A stretch of 64,000 nucleotides of DNA from Frigoribacterium sp. PvP032 (GTDB lineage Bacteria > Actinomycetota > Actinomycetes > Actinomycetales > Microbacteriaceae), in assembly GCF_017833035.1 (NCBI RefSeq), contig NZ_JAFIBM010000001.1, positions 496,001 to 560,000 of the forward strand, given 5' to 3'. Shown here one piece after another: positions 20,013 to 29,309 of the stretch; the first letter of the stretch is position 1; every line of letters starts with the position of its first letter. The translations under genes were made by a program, and so were the position numbers. The notes under the pieces were generated by a model. That model worked only from the letters and a program-made list of their open reading frames with translations, was not told where the DNA came from and ran no database searches.

Positions 20013-20999
20013 TCAGTGGGCGGTGAGGCGCTCGATCAGCTCGCGGTAGCGGGCTGCCGTGCGCTCGACGATCTCGGGCGGCAGGGACGGCGGGGTGCCG
20101 GTCTTGTCCCATGCGCTGCTGAGCCAGTTGCGCACGATCTGCTTGTCGAAGCTGTCGGTGCGGCTGCTCGTGCTCGGGCCGGCCCCCGCGGCCTCGGCGC
20201 CCGCCTCAGCGTCCCAGAAGCGGCTGCTGTCGCTGGTGAGCACCTCGTCCCCGAGGGTCAGCTCGCCGGTGACGCGGTCGGCCCCGAACTCGAACTTAGT
20301 GTCGGCGAGGATGACGCCCCGCGCCTCCGCGACGCCGGAGGCCCTGCGGTAGATCTCGAGCGACGTGTCGCGCAGCGCCGCCGCGACGTCCGCGCCGACG
20401 AGCTCGACCGTGCGCTCGAACGAGATGTTCTCGTCGTGCTCGCCGAGCGGCGCCTTGTAGGCGGGGGTGTAGATCGGCTCGGGCAGGCGATCTCCGTCGT
20501 GCAGGCCCGCGGGCAGCTCGATGCCGCAGACCCGGCCGGTCTCGCGGTACTCGAGCCAGCCGCTGCCCACGAGCCAGCCGCGCACGACGCACTCGACCGG
20601 GTACATGTCGAGGGGCTTGACCAGCATCGCGCGGTCGCGGACCGAGCCGGGCACCGACACGGAGGCGGTGGTCGGGTCGACGAGGTGGTTCGGCACGCCC
20701 TCGAGCTGGTCGAACCACCACGTGCTGAGCTGCGTGAGCAGGGCGCCCTTGCCCGGGATGCCGGGCTCGAGCACGACGTCGAAGGCACTGACGCGGTCGC
20801 TGGCGACGACGAGCAGGTGCTCGGCGGTGTCGAGGGCGGACGCAGTGTCCAGGGCGGACGCCGTGTCGAGGGTGGACGCCGTGTCGAGGGTGGCGGCACC
20901 GCCGGCCGATCCCGCGACGGGGGCCGGCACGTAGAGGTCGCGGACCTTGCCCGAGTAGGCGTGCACCCAGCCGGCGAGCTCGGGCGCCTCGGCGGTCAT
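20013..20999 (-). CDS. purC: SAICAR synthetase
   Basis: PurC joins aspartate to CAIR in purine synthesis. The 328-residue protein has the N-terminal GKVRDLY, ASDRVSAFDVVL, then MYPVECVVRGWLVGSGWLEY and DTKFEFG, all hallmarks. It is somewhat longer than usual because an insertion of four hexapeptide repeats (LDTAST/LDTASA type) sits between the first strand and the SDRVSAFD motif. The ATG overlaps the purD stop by 4 nt, so purD-purC are coupled. Confidence 0.96.
   Translation of the reverse strand: MTAEAPELAGWVHAYSGKVRDLYVPAPVAGSAGGAATLDTASTLDTASALDTASALDTAEHLLVVASDRVSAFDVVLEPGIPGKGALLTQLSTWWFDQLEGVPNHLVDPTTASVSVPGSVRDRAMLVKPLDMYPVECVVRGWLVGSGWLEYRETGRVCGIELPAGLHDGDRLPEPIYTPAYKAPLGEHDENISFERTVELVGADVAAALRDTSLEIYRRASGVAEARGVILADTKFEFGADRVTGELTLGDEVLTSDSSRFWDAEAGAEAAGAGPSTSSRTDSFDKQIVRNWLSSAWDKTGTPPSLPPEIVERTAARYRELIERLTAH
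20827..20898. repeat. 18-nt tandem repeat inside purC
   Basis: Four copies of an 18-nt unit (GTGTCGAGGGCGGACGC plus one base) encode the LDTAS(A/T) repeats in PurC. The last copy is diverged. The repeat keeps the frame, so unit gain or loss would change protein length only. Confidence 0.85.
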
Positions 21000-22264
21000 C
21001 GGGCGACCCGCTCGGCGATGTCGCGGCGGTACTGGCCGCCCTCGAGCCGGATGCGGAGCATCGCGTCGTAGGCGCGCCCCCTGGCCTCGGCGAAGTCGGC
21101 GCCTTCGGCGACGACGCTCAGCACGCGTCCGCCCGTGGCGATGAGGCGGTCGTCGAGGCGGGCTGTGGCGGCGTGGGCGACGTGCACCCCCGCGATGGTG
21201 GTCGCCTCGTCGAGGCCGGTGAGGGGCCGACCGCTGACGGCGCCCTCGGGGTAGCCCTCGCTCGCGAGCACGACGGTGACTGCGGGAGTCGGCACGAAGC
21301 GCGGCGACTCGTGGTTGCCGAGCGAGCCGGTCGCGGCGGCGAGCAGCAGGCCGCTCAGCGGCGTGATGAGGCGCGGCAGCACGACCTGCGTCTCGGGGTC
21401 GCCGAAGCGGGCGTTGAACTCGATCACGCGGACGCCCTGCTCGGTCAGGATCAGCCCGGCGTAGAGCAGCCCGATGAACGGCGTGCCCTCCGACTCGAGC
21501 TGGCGCACCGTGGGGGTCGCGATGGTGTCGAGCACCTCGTCGACGAAGTCCTTCTCGCTGCCGAAGCGGTCGGCGAGCCACGGCAGCGGCGAGTAGGCGC
21601 CCATGCCGCCGGTGTTCGGTCCGGCGTCGCCGTCGAGGAGGCGCTTGTAGTCCTGGGCGGGCGACAGCGGCACGACCGTGTGCCCGTCGCTGAGGAAGAA
21701 GAGGGAGACCTCCGGGCCGTCGAGGAACTCCTCGACGAGCACGGGCCCGTGCTGCAGCCAGTAGGTGGTGTGCTCGACGGCCGCGTCGCGGCTCTCGGTG
21801 ACGAGCACGCCCTTGCCTGCCGCGAGGCCGTCGGCCTTGATGACGTAGGGAGCGCCGAACTCGTCGAGCACCGCGACCGCCTCGTCGAGGGTCCCGACAC
21901 GGGTGGCGCGTCCCGTCGGGACGCCCGCCTCCTCCATGATCCGCTTCGCGAAGGTCTTGCTGCCCTCGAGCGCCGCGGCCTTGCGACCGGGGCCGAAGAC
22001 GGGCACGCCGCGGGTGCGCAGCGCGTCGGCGACACCGGCGACGAGGGGCGCCTCTGGGCCGATCACGACCAGCTCGACGTCGTTCTCGAGCGCGTACTCG
22101 GCGACCACGGAGCCGTTCGACGGGTCGAGGTGCACCACCTCTACCTGGGCGGCGATGCCCGCGTTGCCGGGGGCGGCGACGATCTCGTGCCCCGCGTCCT
22201 CACGCAGCAACGCGGTGATGATGGCGTGCTCGCGAGCACCGGAACCGAGGACGAGTATGCGCAC
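20996..22264 (-). CDS. purD: Phosphoribosylamine-glycine ligase
   Basis: PurD forms GAR from phosphoribosylamine, glycine and ATP. The 422-residue ATP-grasp enzyme starts RILVLGSGAREHAI and contains GPEAPLVAGV, the ATP-grasp FAKRIMEEAGVPT and YVIKADGLAAGKGV, and EFNARFGDPETQ. I chose GTG 22264: a TAGGAT box lies 7 nt upstream on the minus strand, so the mRNA is probably leaderless. The stop overlaps purC. Confidence 0.96.
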   Translation of the reverse strand: MRILVLGSGAREHAIITALLREDAGHEIVAAPGNAGIAAQVEVVHLDPSNGSVVAEYALENDVELVVIGPEAPLVAGVADALRTRGVPVFGPGRKAAALEGSKTFAKRIMEEAGVPTGRATRVGTLDEAVAVLDEFGAPYVIKADGLAAGKGVLVTESRDAAVEHTTYWLQHGPVLVEEFLDGPEVSLFFLSDGHTVVPLSPAQDYKRLLDGDAGPNTGGMGAYSPLPWLADRFGSEKDFVDEVLDTIATPTVRQLESEGTPFIGLLYAGLILTEQGVRVIEFNARFGDPETQVVLPRLITPLSGLLLAAATGSLGNHESPRFVPTPAVTVVLASEGYPEGAVSGRPLTGLDEATTIAGVHVAHAATARLDDRLIATGGRVLSVVAEGADFAEARGRAYDAMLRIRLEGGQYRRDIAERVAR

Positions 22265-22335
22265 CCGATGGATCCTACCGAGCCGCGCCTCCTGGGCGTC
22301 GGTGCGACCAGCTCGTGCGCGGGTAGCGTGACGAC

Positions 22336-22716
22336 ATGGCCAGGGCGAGGATCGACGACGCAGCAGGCGCGGCAGCCGTGCAGGAGGCGGTGGTCGCGCT
22401 CGCCGAGGGCGGCTCGGCACCGCGGACGGTCACCGCCACCGCAGTGCGCTGGCTGCTGCAGGTGCTCGCCGACGGCGAGCCCGGGGCCACGGTGGAGGTG
22501 CGGGTGCCGCCGTTCGGCGCCGTGCAGTTCCGCGAGGGGCTGAGCCACACGCGCGGCACGCCGCCCAACGTCGTCGAGACCGACCCCTCCACCTTCATCC
22601 GGCTCGCGACGGGGGCCCTGAGCTGGGACGAGGCCGTCGCCGGCGCGCTCGTGTCGGCGTCGGGCAGCCGCGCCGACCTGCGCGGGTACGTGCCCGTGCG
22701 GCTGCCGCCGGCCTGA
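22336..22716 (+). CDS. Sterol-carrier-like family protein
   Basis: A 126-residue protein of the sterol carrier family that is often found beside purine genes in actinobacteria. It has the pattern TVTATAVRWLLQVLADGEPG, VEVRVPPFGAVQ and TDPSTFIRLATG. The function is unknown; it probably binds a hydrophobic ligand. It is divergent from purD. A TAGCGT box ends 6 nt before the ATG, a leaderless signal. Confidence 0.8.
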   Translation: MARARIDDAAGAAAVQEAVVALAEGGSAPRTVTATAVRWLLQVLADGEPGATVEVRVPPFGAVQFREGLSHTRGTPPNVVETDPSTFIRLATGALSWDEAVAGALVSASGSRADLRGYVPVRLPPA

Positions 22717-22785
22717 GGCACGACAAGCACTCCGACGTCGAGGGATGCGGCGGAGCTCGGGCACGCGCTCTGGGACAATGGGGGC

Positions 22786-23232
22786 GTGACCCACGCACCC
22801 GACGAACCGCAGCAGCCCGACGAGGCCGTCTCCCCGGAGGCGCCGGAGCAGCCGGTCGTCGAGCCCGAGCAGTCCGAGCAGACCGATGGTGCGGCGGCAC
22901 CGAGCGCGAACGAGGCCGAGGAGATCGCGTCGGACGACGAGGTCACGGTGCGCCGTGCCCCGAAGATGTTCGCCTTCCTCCTGATGGGCGGGGCCCTCGG
23001 CGTGCTCGTCTCGCTGATCCTGACGTCGCTGTTCCCCTTCGACCCCGGCACCAGCCCGGCCTCGACCTACGGCTACTTCTCGCTCTGGGGGCTGACGTTC
23101 GGTGCGGCGTTCGGCGCCGTCGTCGCCATCGTGATCGACCGGGTGTCGCTCCGCCGGGCCAAGACCCTGCGGGCCGAGCGCCGTCGCGTGGACGCTCCCG
23201 AGCCTCCTGCGGTCGAGGGCGAGCTCGAGTAG
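22786..23232 (+). CDS. Small two-segment membrane protein
   Basis: A 148-residue protein with an acidic, Pro/Glu-rich cytoplasmic N terminus (about 65 residues), two hydrophobic segments (about 66-85 and 102-120) joined by a short FPFDPGTSPAS loop, and a basic/acidic tail. It is conserved-looking but I do not recognise a function. The GTG start is preceded by a GACAAT box at 6 nt. It ends 6 nt from the convergent ABC permease gene. Confidence 0.7.
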   Translation: MTHAPDEPQQPDEAVSPEAPEQPVVEPEQSEQTDGAAAPSANEAEEIASDDEVTVRRAPKMFAFLLMGGALGVLVSLILTSLFPFDPGTSPASTYGYFSLWGLTFGAAFGAVVAIVIDRVSLRRAKTLRAERRRVDAPEPPAVEGELE

Positions 23233-23238
23233 ATCGAC

Positions 23239-24813
23239 CTAGGCCCCTCGTGCCGCCCGCAGCCGTGTGAGCAGCTCAGGCCCGCGGGCGTCGAGCAGCT
23301 TGCCGCCCCGGTCGACGCCGACCACCAGCAGCACCGTGCCGAGCACGACCCCGACGACGAGGGCGAGCACCCCGAGCAGCACGCTGCCGGTGACGAGCGA
23401 CGCGATGCCGAGCGCGAGCTCCGGCACCGCCAGGCCGAACGAGATCAGCCAGGTGGCGTACATGCCGAGCGTCGAGGTGACCGACGCCCCGGGAGGCGAC
23501 TTGAACGGGCTCTCGCCCGCGGCCGGCACAGGCATGAGGAACTTCGCCGACGCCACGCTCGACGCGCCGAAGCCCGTCAGCATCACGCCGAGCCCCATGC
23601 CGAGCAGGGCGGGCAGCACCTGCCAGGCGCCGAGAACGGCGAGCGGCAGGATCGTCGCGAGCAGCACGATCGGCACCGCGAAGAGCGACAGCGTGAGCAC
23701 GCGACCCGCTCGGTCGGCCCTGCCGGAGACTCCCGTCGACAGGTGCGCCGCGAACGCGGTCCCGTCGTACGAGACGTCGGCGCACAGGGTCACGGCGAGC
23801 AGAGCAGCGATGCCCGGCCCGATCGCGTAGAGCAGCCACGTGTTGCCGCCGCTCCAGGCGAGGAACACGGCGAGCACGGGCAGCAGCGGGACGACGACGA
23901 GCGAGCCGCCGTAGCGCGGGTCGCGCAGCCAGTAGACGGCGGCGCGGGCCGCGACCGCGCCGGTGGGCGTGCCCGGGAACCAGCGGAACGGCCCGAGCCC
24001 CTTCGAGGTCGCGGCCCGCTCCTCGACCGGAGGCGCGATCAGGGCGGACGCCAGGGCCCGACGCCACGCGAGCAGCAACAGGGCGAGGGTCGCGAGTGCG
24101 ATCGCCGCCTTGCCCAGCGCCTCCAGCGGTCGTCCGAGGGCGAGCTCGCCGGGCACGGCCCAGGCGGCGCCGAGGGGGGTCCACGCGGCGACCGCGGCGA
24201 TGCGCGGCAGCTGGTCGATCGCCGAGCCGATGCCCTGCCCGGCGAAGCCGATGATCGGGCCGGCGAGGATGACCGGCACGAACACGACGACGCCCATCAC
24301 CTCGCGGTAGCGCCGACGCGACGCCAGGGCGCTCGTCAGCGACTCGAGCACCCGCGACGCGGCGACGCAGGTGAGCACGCCGACGAGCCCGCTGATCGGG
24401 GCGATCACCGCGGAGAGCGGGTGCTGCAGCCAGCTCAGCGACGTCGCGAGGGCGGCGATCGTCGTGACGATCCCGGGGATGCCGAGCACGCCGCAGACCA
24501 GCAGGGCCACGAGGAGGCGGTCGGCCGGGATCGGGAACGACCGCAGCTTCTCGACGCTGAGCGTCTGGTCGACCCCGCGGGCCAGCAGCGGCACGACCGC
24601 CCAGCCCAGCACCGCGACGGAGCCGACGAGCACCGCGGCCGTCCAGGCCCACTGCGCCGGGGCGAACGACAGGGCGACGAGCCCGGCGACCAGCGCGGCG
24701 AGGATGCCGACTCCGTAGAGCCCGCCGATGACGAGGGCGACGACCTGCCAGACGCTGCGCTTCAGGCCGTTGCGCATGACCCGCCAGCGGAGGCTCAGGA
24801 GGTGCGCAACCAC
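23239..24813 (-). CDS. ABC transporter membrane protein (exporter type)
   Basis: An integral membrane protein of about 524 residues with twelve or more hydrophobic stretches and no ATPase motifs. It pairs with the ATPase gene immediately upstream, whose 3' end it overlaps by 19 nt. I chose GTG 24813; the ATG at MRNGLKR is a possible later start. The cargo is unknown. Drug or lipid export is typical for this arrangement. Confidence 0.8.
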   Translation of the reverse strand: MVAHLLSLRWRVMRNGLKRSVWQVVALVIGGLYGVGILAALVAGLVALSFAPAQWAWTAAVLVGSVAVLGWAVVPLLARGVDQTLSVEKLRSFPIPADRLLVALLVCGVLGIPGIVTTIAALATSLSWLQHPLSAVIAPISGLVGVLTCVAASRVLESLTSALASRRRYREVMGVVVFVPVILAGPIIGFAGQGIGSAIDQLPRIAAVAAWTPLGAAWAVPGELALGRPLEALGKAAIALATLALLLLAWRRALASALIAPPVEERAATSKGLGPFRWFPGTPTGAVAARAAVYWLRDPRYGGSLVVVPLLPVLAVFLAWSGGNTWLLYAIGPGIAALLAVTLCADVSYDGTAFAAHLSTGVSGRADRAGRVLTLSLFAVPIVLLATILPLAVLGAWQVLPALLGMGLGVMLTGFGASSVASAKFLMPVPAAGESPFKSPPGASVTSTLGMYATWLISFGLAVPELALGIASLVTGSVLLGVLALVVGVVLGTVLLVVGVDRGGKLLDARGPELLTRLRAARGA

Positions 24814-25664
24814 GACGGCCCCTCGTTGTGCTGGCGGCCGCCGACGAGCTCGACGAACCGGTCTTCGAGGGTGGACCCTGCGCGCACGTCGTCGGTGGTG
24901 CCGGCGGCGAGCACCCGGCCGGCCGCGACCACGGCGACGTGGTCGCACATGCGCTGCACGAGGTCCATCGAGTGGCTCGAGACGATGACCGTGCCGCCGC
25001 CCTGCACGTAGCCGTGCAGGATGTCGCGGATGTTCGCCGCCGAGATCGGGTCGACCGACTCGAACGGCTCGTCGAGCACGAGGAGGCGCGGCGCGTGCAC
25101 CAGGGCGCACGCCAGCGCCGCCTTCTTGGTCATGCCCGCGCTGTAGTCGACGACGAGCGTGCCGCCGGCCTCGCGGAGGTCGAGCAGGTCGAGCAGGTCG
25201 GCGACGCGGGAGGCGACGGTCTCGCGATCGATGCCGTTGAGGAGGCCGTGGTACGTGATCAGCTGCTCGCCGGTGAGCCGGTCGAAGAGGGCGATGCCGT
25301 CGCTCAGCACGCCGACCAGCGACTTCGCGTGCGTCGGGTCGCGCCAGACGTCGTGCCCGAGCACCTCGATGCTGCCCGCGTCGGGTCGCAGCAGGCCGGT
25401 CGCCATCGACAGGGTCGTCGTCTTGCCTGCACCGTTCGGCCCGACCAGGCCGTAGAAGGAGCCGGCCGGCACCTCGAGGTCGACGCCGTCGACCGCGACC
25501 TTCTGGCCGAAGCGCTTGCGGAGGCCCGTGATGCGGAGGGCGGGGACCGCGCCCGGGCCCGTGGGCGCGGGATCGGCGGGCGTGAGCACGTCGGGGACGG
25601 GCATGGCCGGCTGCTGTGGGTCGGAAGTAGCCGAGTGGTCGGTGGGGGAGCTGTCGTCGCTCAT
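24795..25664 (-). CDS. ABC transporter ATP-binding protein
   Basis: A 289-residue ATPase of the ABC-2/export type. It has Walker A GPNGAGKTTT, a Q-loop in LSDGIALFD, signature-like YSAGMTKKAALA (a degenerate LSGGQ) and Walker B LLVLDEPFESVDP. It forms a two-gene unit with the membrane protein that follows. A TAGGCT box lies 7 nt before the ATG on the minus strand, indicating a leaderless transcript. Confidence 0.92.
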   Translation of the reverse strand: MSDDSSPTDHSATSDPQQPAMPVPDVLTPADPAPTGPGAVPALRITGLRKRFGQKVAVDGVDLEVPAGSFYGLVGPNGAGKTTTLSMATGLLRPDAGSIEVLGHDVWRDPTHAKSLVGVLSDGIALFDRLTGEQLITYHGLLNGIDRETVASRVADLLDLLDLREAGGTLVVDYSAGMTKKAALACALVHAPRLLVLDEPFESVDPISAANIRDILHGYVQGGGTVIVSSHSMDLVQRMCDHVAVVAAGRVLAAGTTDDVRAGSTLEDRFVELVGGRQHNEGPSWLRTS

Positions 25665-25793
25665 GGGGACGAGCCTATTGACCGCCGCCGACAGGGGCCA
25701 CCGCCTCCTGGGTGAAGGGCCGCCCGTCGCACGGGTGAGCCGGCCGCGGCGCTGGCGGGGCTGTGGGACGGCGAAGGCGCCTCCTCGGCTCGG

Positions 25794-25893
25794 GTTTCAG
25801 GAAGAGGCGAGCCGAGGTGCCTGGATCGTGCACAGATCAGGATCCACAGTCCTGCATCGTGCGCGCTCAGGACCGATGTTCCTGAATGAGGAG
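25794..25893 (-). repeat. 100-bp TCAGGA-box intergenic element, copy 2
   Basis: Read on the minus strand it begins CTCCTCATTCAGGAACATCG and ends TTCCTGAAAC, with GTGCAC at position 61. It lies 29 bp beyond the purF stop, with its CTCCTCATTC end facing purF. It aligns gaplessly to the other four copies. Outer GC-rich flanks (GGCGCCTCCTCGGCTCG region) extend the symmetry. Confidence 0.85.
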
Positions 25894-25922
25894 AGGGAAC
25901 GGGCAGCGTCGGGTGGGCGTCG

Positions 25923-27383
25923 TCAGCTGAGCTGGTTGGCCTCGACCCAGGCGAGGTACTCGGGGCTGACCGTGCCGGTGACGTAGTCGCCCGTGAAGCA
26001 GCTCATCTCGAGGTCGGTGACGTCGCTGCCCTCGATGATGGCGGCCTGCATGTCCGCCACCTCTTGGTAGATCAGGTGGTCGGCGCCTAGCTCGCGGGCG
26101 ATCTCGGGGATCTTGCGGTCGTGGGCGACCAGCTCGTGACGCGACGGCATGTTGATGCCGTACACGTGCGGGTAGCGCACCGGAGGCGCGGCGGAGGTGA
26201 ACGTGACCTCGTTCGCCCCGGCGGCACGCGCCATCTCGACGATCTCGCGCGAGGTGGTGCCGCGGACGATCGAGTCGTCGACGATCAGGATGTTCTTGCC
26301 CTTGAACTCGCTCGACATGGCGTTGAGCTTCTGGCGCACGGAGCGCTTGCGCTCGGCCTGGCCGGGCATGATGAAGGTGCGGCCGACGTAGCGGTTCTTG
26401 TAGAAGCCCTCGCGGTACTCGATGCCGAGCTTCTGGGCGACCTGCATGGCGGCGGGCCGCGACGAGTCGGGGATCGGCATGACGACGTCGATGTCGCCGG
26501 TCGGCGCGTACTGCGCGATCGTGTCGGCCAGGCGGTCGCCGAGACGGAGGCGTGCGTCGTAGACCGAGATGCCGTTCATGACGGAGTCGGGACGCGCGAG
26601 GTAGACGTACTCGAACGAGCAGGGGATCAGCCGCGGCCGTGCGTGGCACTGCTTCGACACCATCTCGCCGTCGAGCGAGACGAAGACGGCCTCGCCGGGG
26701 GCGACGTCGCGGACGATCTCGTAGCCGCCCGACTCGAGCACGAGGGACTCGCTCGCGACGATCCACTCGTCGCGCTGCCCGTCGGCGGCCTTGCGGCGGC
26801 CGAGCACGAGGGGACGGATGCCGAACGGGTCGCGGAACGCGAGCAGCCCGTGGCCGGCGATCATCGCGATGGCCGCGTACGAGCCCTCGACGCGCTCGTG
26901 CACGCGGGCGACGGCGGCGAAGATCTGCTCGGGGTCGAGGTCGGTGCCGTTGACCTGTTCTTGCAGCTCGTGCGCCAGGACGTTGACCAACAGCTCGGTG
27001 TCGCTGTTGGTGTTGAGGTGACGACGGTCGACGTGGAACAGCTCGCTCGTGAGCTCGCGCGTGTTCGTCAGGTTGCCGTTGTGCACGAGGACGATGCCGT
27101 AGGGCGCGTTCACGTAGAACGGCTGCGCCTCCTGCTCGTTGGTCGCCGCCCCCTTGGTGGCGTAGCGCACGTGGCCGAGGCCCATCGTGCCGAGGAGCCC
27201 GCGCATGTCGCGGGTGCGGAAGCCCTCGCGGACCTGCCCCTTGGTCTTGTGCACGTGGAAGATGCCGCGCTCGGCGGTCGCGATGCCGGTCGAGTCCTGA
27301 CCGCGGTGCTGCAGCAGGAGGAGGGAGTCGTAGACGAGTTGATTAGCTGGCTCGTGCGCGACGAGACCGACGATGCCGCACAT
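25923..27383 (-). CDS. purF: Amidophosphoribosyltransferase
   Basis: PurF makes phosphoribosylamine from PRPP and glutamine, the first committed step of purine synthesis. The 486-residue protein begins Met-Cys (MCGIVGLVAHE), so Cys2 becomes the N-terminal nucleophile after Met removal, without a propeptide. The PRPP loop is ILIVDDSIVRGTTS. It is divergent from purM across 71 bp, so the two genes share a control region. A TACGGT box lies about 17 nt before the start. Confidence 0.97.
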   Translation of the reverse strand: MCGIVGLVAHEPANQLVYDSLLLLQHRGQDSTGIATAERGIFHVHKTKGQVREGFRTRDMRGLLGTMGLGHVRYATKGAATNEQEAQPFYVNAPYGIVLVHNGNLTNTRELTSELFHVDRRHLNTNSDTELLVNVLAHELQEQVNGTDLDPEQIFAAVARVHERVEGSYAAIAMIAGHGLLAFRDPFGIRPLVLGRRKAADGQRDEWIVASESLVLESGGYEIVRDVAPGEAVFVSLDGEMVSKQCHARPRLIPCSFEYVYLARPDSVMNGISVYDARLRLGDRLADTIAQYAPTGDIDVVMPIPDSSRPAAMQVAQKLGIEYREGFYKNRYVGRTFIMPGQAERKRSVRQKLNAMSSEFKGKNILIVDDSIVRGTTSREIVEMARAAGANEVTFTSAAPPVRYPHVYGINMPSRHELVAHDRKIPEIARELGADHLIYQEVADMQAAIIEGSDVTDLEMSCFTGDYVTGTVSPEYLAWVEANQLS

Positions 27384-27454
27384 GCGGATCTGGCTCCAGA
27401 CCGTAGAGTTGGGGTTACCGCGTCAGTCTAGAGCGACACCGAACGGATGAACGA

Positions 27455-28579
27455 ATGGCGACTCCCGCTGCCCACTCGACCAGCGCCTCCTACGCCGCCG
27501 CGGGGGTCGACACGGCCGCGGGCGACCGCGCCGTCGCCCTGATGAAGGAGGCGGTCAGCGCCACCCACGGACCGGGTGTGGTCGGCGGCTTCGGCGGCTT
27601 CGCGGGCATGTTCGACGTGTCGTTCCTCAAGTCGTACGAGCGTCCGCTGCTCGCCACCTCGACCGACGGCGTCGGCACGAAGGTCGCCATCGCGCAGGCC
27701 CTCGACAAGCACGACACCATCGGGCAGGACCTCGTCGGCATGGTCGTCGACGACATCGTCGTGGTCGGCGCACGTCCGCTGATGATGACCGACTACATCG
27801 CCTGCGGCCGCGTCGTGCCGGCGCGCATCGCCTCCATCGTCGAGGGCATCGCCCGCGCCTGCAGCGCCACCGGCACCGCCCTCGTCGGCGGCGAGACCGC
27901 GGAGCACCCCGGCCTGCTCGGCCCGGACGACTACGACGTCGCCGGTGCCGCCGTCGGCGCGGTCGAGGCCGGCCAGCAGCTCGGCTCGCACCTCGTGCGC
28001 GACGGGGACGTCGTGCTCGCGATGGCGTCGTCGGGGCTGCACTCGAACGGATTCTCGCTCGTCCGCCACATCCTGGCGTCCGCCGACCTCGGCTACGACG
28101 ACTCGCTCGCCGAGCTGTCGGGCACGATCGGCGAGGCCCTGCTCGAGCCGACCCGCCTGTACACGTCCCCGCTGCTGCGCGTGCTCGACGACCCGGCGCT
28201 CGCCGGAGCCGTGCACTCGCTCAGCCACGTCACCGGCGGCGGCATCGCGGCGAACCTCGCCCGCGTGCTGCCGCTCGGCTCGTCGACCGAGGTCGATCGC
28301 GGCACCTGGTCGCCCGACCCCGTGTTCCGCGTGCTGAGCGACCTCGCCGGCTCGACGCTCGAGTCGAGCGAGGGCACCTGGAACCTCGGCATCGGCATGA
28401 TCGCCGTCGTGGACGCCTCCTCGGCCGACGCCGTCACGGCGGCGCTGGTCGCCGACGGCATCGCCACGTGGCAGGTCGGCACGGTCTCGACCGCGGCCCG
28501 CGACCTGGCCGGGTTCGAGCAGGGCGCCAAGGGAGTCGACGGCGGGGCCGTGCGCCTCGTCGGCGGCTTCCGCAGCTAG
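27455..28579 (+). CDS. purM: Phosphoribosylformylglycinamidine cyclo-ligase (AIR synthetase)
   Basis: PurM closes the imidazole ring of FGAM to form AIR. The 374-residue protein has the AIRS family motifs STDGVGTKVAIA, QDLVGMVVDDIVVVGA, LVGGETAEHPG and SHVTGGGIAANLARVLP. It is divergent from purF and followed by a 100-bp repeat element. Confidence 0.96.
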   Translation: MATPAAHSTSASYAAAGVDTAAGDRAVALMKEAVSATHGPGVVGGFGGFAGMFDVSFLKSYERPLLATSTDGVGTKVAIAQALDKHDTIGQDLVGMVVDDIVVVGARPLMMTDYIACGRVVPARIASIVEGIARACSATGTALVGGETAEHPGLLGPDDYDVAGAAVGAVEAGQQLGSHLVRDGDVVLAMASSGLHSNGFSLVRHILASADLGYDDSLAELSGTIGEALLEPTRLYTSPLLRVLDDPALAGAVHSLSHVTGGGIAANLARVLPLGSSTEVDRGTWSPDPVFRVLSDLAGSTLESSEGTWNLGIGMIAVVDASSADAVTAALVADGIATWQVGTVSTAARDLAGFEQGAKGVDGGAVRLVGGFRS

Positions 28580-28641
28580 CCGCCCGCCGCCCGCCGCCTG
28601 CTGCCTGCCGCCTGCTCGCGGGCACCCGTCCGTGCGTGTCT

Positions 28642-28741
28642 CTCCTCATTCAGGAACATGAGGCCTGAGTTGCGCAGGGAGAGGACTCCTGGTCCTGAAT
28701 CGTGCACGGGTCAGGAACGCCGCGACGTGAGTTCCTGAACT
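28642..28741 (+). repeat. 100-bp TCAGGA-box intergenic element, copy 3
   Basis: It starts CTCCTCATTCAGGAACATG, has GTGCAC at position 61 and ends TTCCTGAACT. It lies 63 nt after the purM stop, with its CTCCTCATTC end facing purM. Confidence 0.85.
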
Positions 28742-28814
28742 ATGCGGGGCGCGGAGGCGAGTGGGCGCCAACGGGTTCGACGCGCGGTCGGGCGGGGAGG
28801 GCGCGGAAGCGCGG

Positions 28815-28859
28815 GTCGTGCCCGGCATGAGCCGCGTGTCGTGCCCGGCATGAGCCGCG
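28815..28859. repeat. 22-bp direct repeat
   Basis: Two identical 22-bp units (starting GTCGTGCCCGGCATGAGCCG) occur at 28815-28836 and 28838-28859, one base apart. They lie just upstream of the TATGAT box of the small membrane-protein gene, so they may be tandem operators or a recent duplication. Confidence 0.75.
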
Positions 28860-28946
28860 GGCACGGTCCGGACGTATGATCGACCCATGCCTCAAGGGGC
28901 GGACTCGACGACGATGTCGGGACGGACGACGAAGGAGTCGACCAGC

Positions 28947-29138
28947 ATGACAACTCACACTCACCCTCACACCAGCACCCTTTCCGCACGGGTCAGCCGG
29001 GTGCCCCTCGCTCCTGCGCCCCGGCGGGGCGTCTCGCCCGTGACGGGCGGCAGGCGCGTGGCGTTCCTCACCGCCGGCGGGCTCGTGCTCGTCGTCGCGA
29101 TGGGCCTCATGCCCGTGCTGGGACAGCTCGTCGGCTAG
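28947..29138 (+). CDS. Small single-pass membrane protein
   Basis: A 63-residue protein with a His/Thr-rich N terminus (MTTHTHPHTSTL), a basic middle and one C-terminal hydrophobic segment (VAFLTAGGLVLVVAMGLMPV). I chose ATG 28947 because GAAGGAG lies 9 nt upstream. An in-frame ATG at 28887, 6 nt after a TATGAT box, would give 83 residues from a leaderless mRNA. The function is unknown. Confidence 0.55.
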   Translation: MTTHTHPHTSTLSARVSRVPLAPAPRRGVSPVTGGRRVAFLTAGGLVLVVAMGLMPVLGQLVG

Positions 29139-29188
29139 TTACCGGGCTGCCGCCTCCTCGGGGCGAGACGGGCCCGAAGCAACGCGAG

Positions 29189-29228
29189 AGCGACTGACCG
29201 ACGCGAAGTATCGCGTCGGTCAGTCGCT
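29189..29228 (+). terminator. Hairpin terminator, 18-bp stem
   Basis: The arms at 29189-29206 and 29211-29228 are perfectly complementary (AGCGACTGACCGACGCGA and its complement) with loop AGTA, followed by TTCCC. It lies between the small membrane-protein gene and the convergent VOC gene and can serve both. Confidence 0.8.
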
Positions 29229-29309
29229 TTCCCGTCGTCGCACGACGTCTGACGGCGCCCGCGGGCGCGTGAGCGGGCCGGGCCGGGCCGACTCGACCCG
29301 AGCCGTGCC

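Larger units (their letters stand above)
28580..28946. other. Intergenic region with repeat element, direct repeat and promoter
   Basis: This 367-bp gap holds copy 3 of the 100-bp element, a 22-bp direct repeat at 28815-28859, and a TATGAT box at 28875-28880 that could drive the following small gene with a transcript starting near 28887. No gene is evident apart from a possible upstream extension of the small ORF. Confidence 0.65.
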
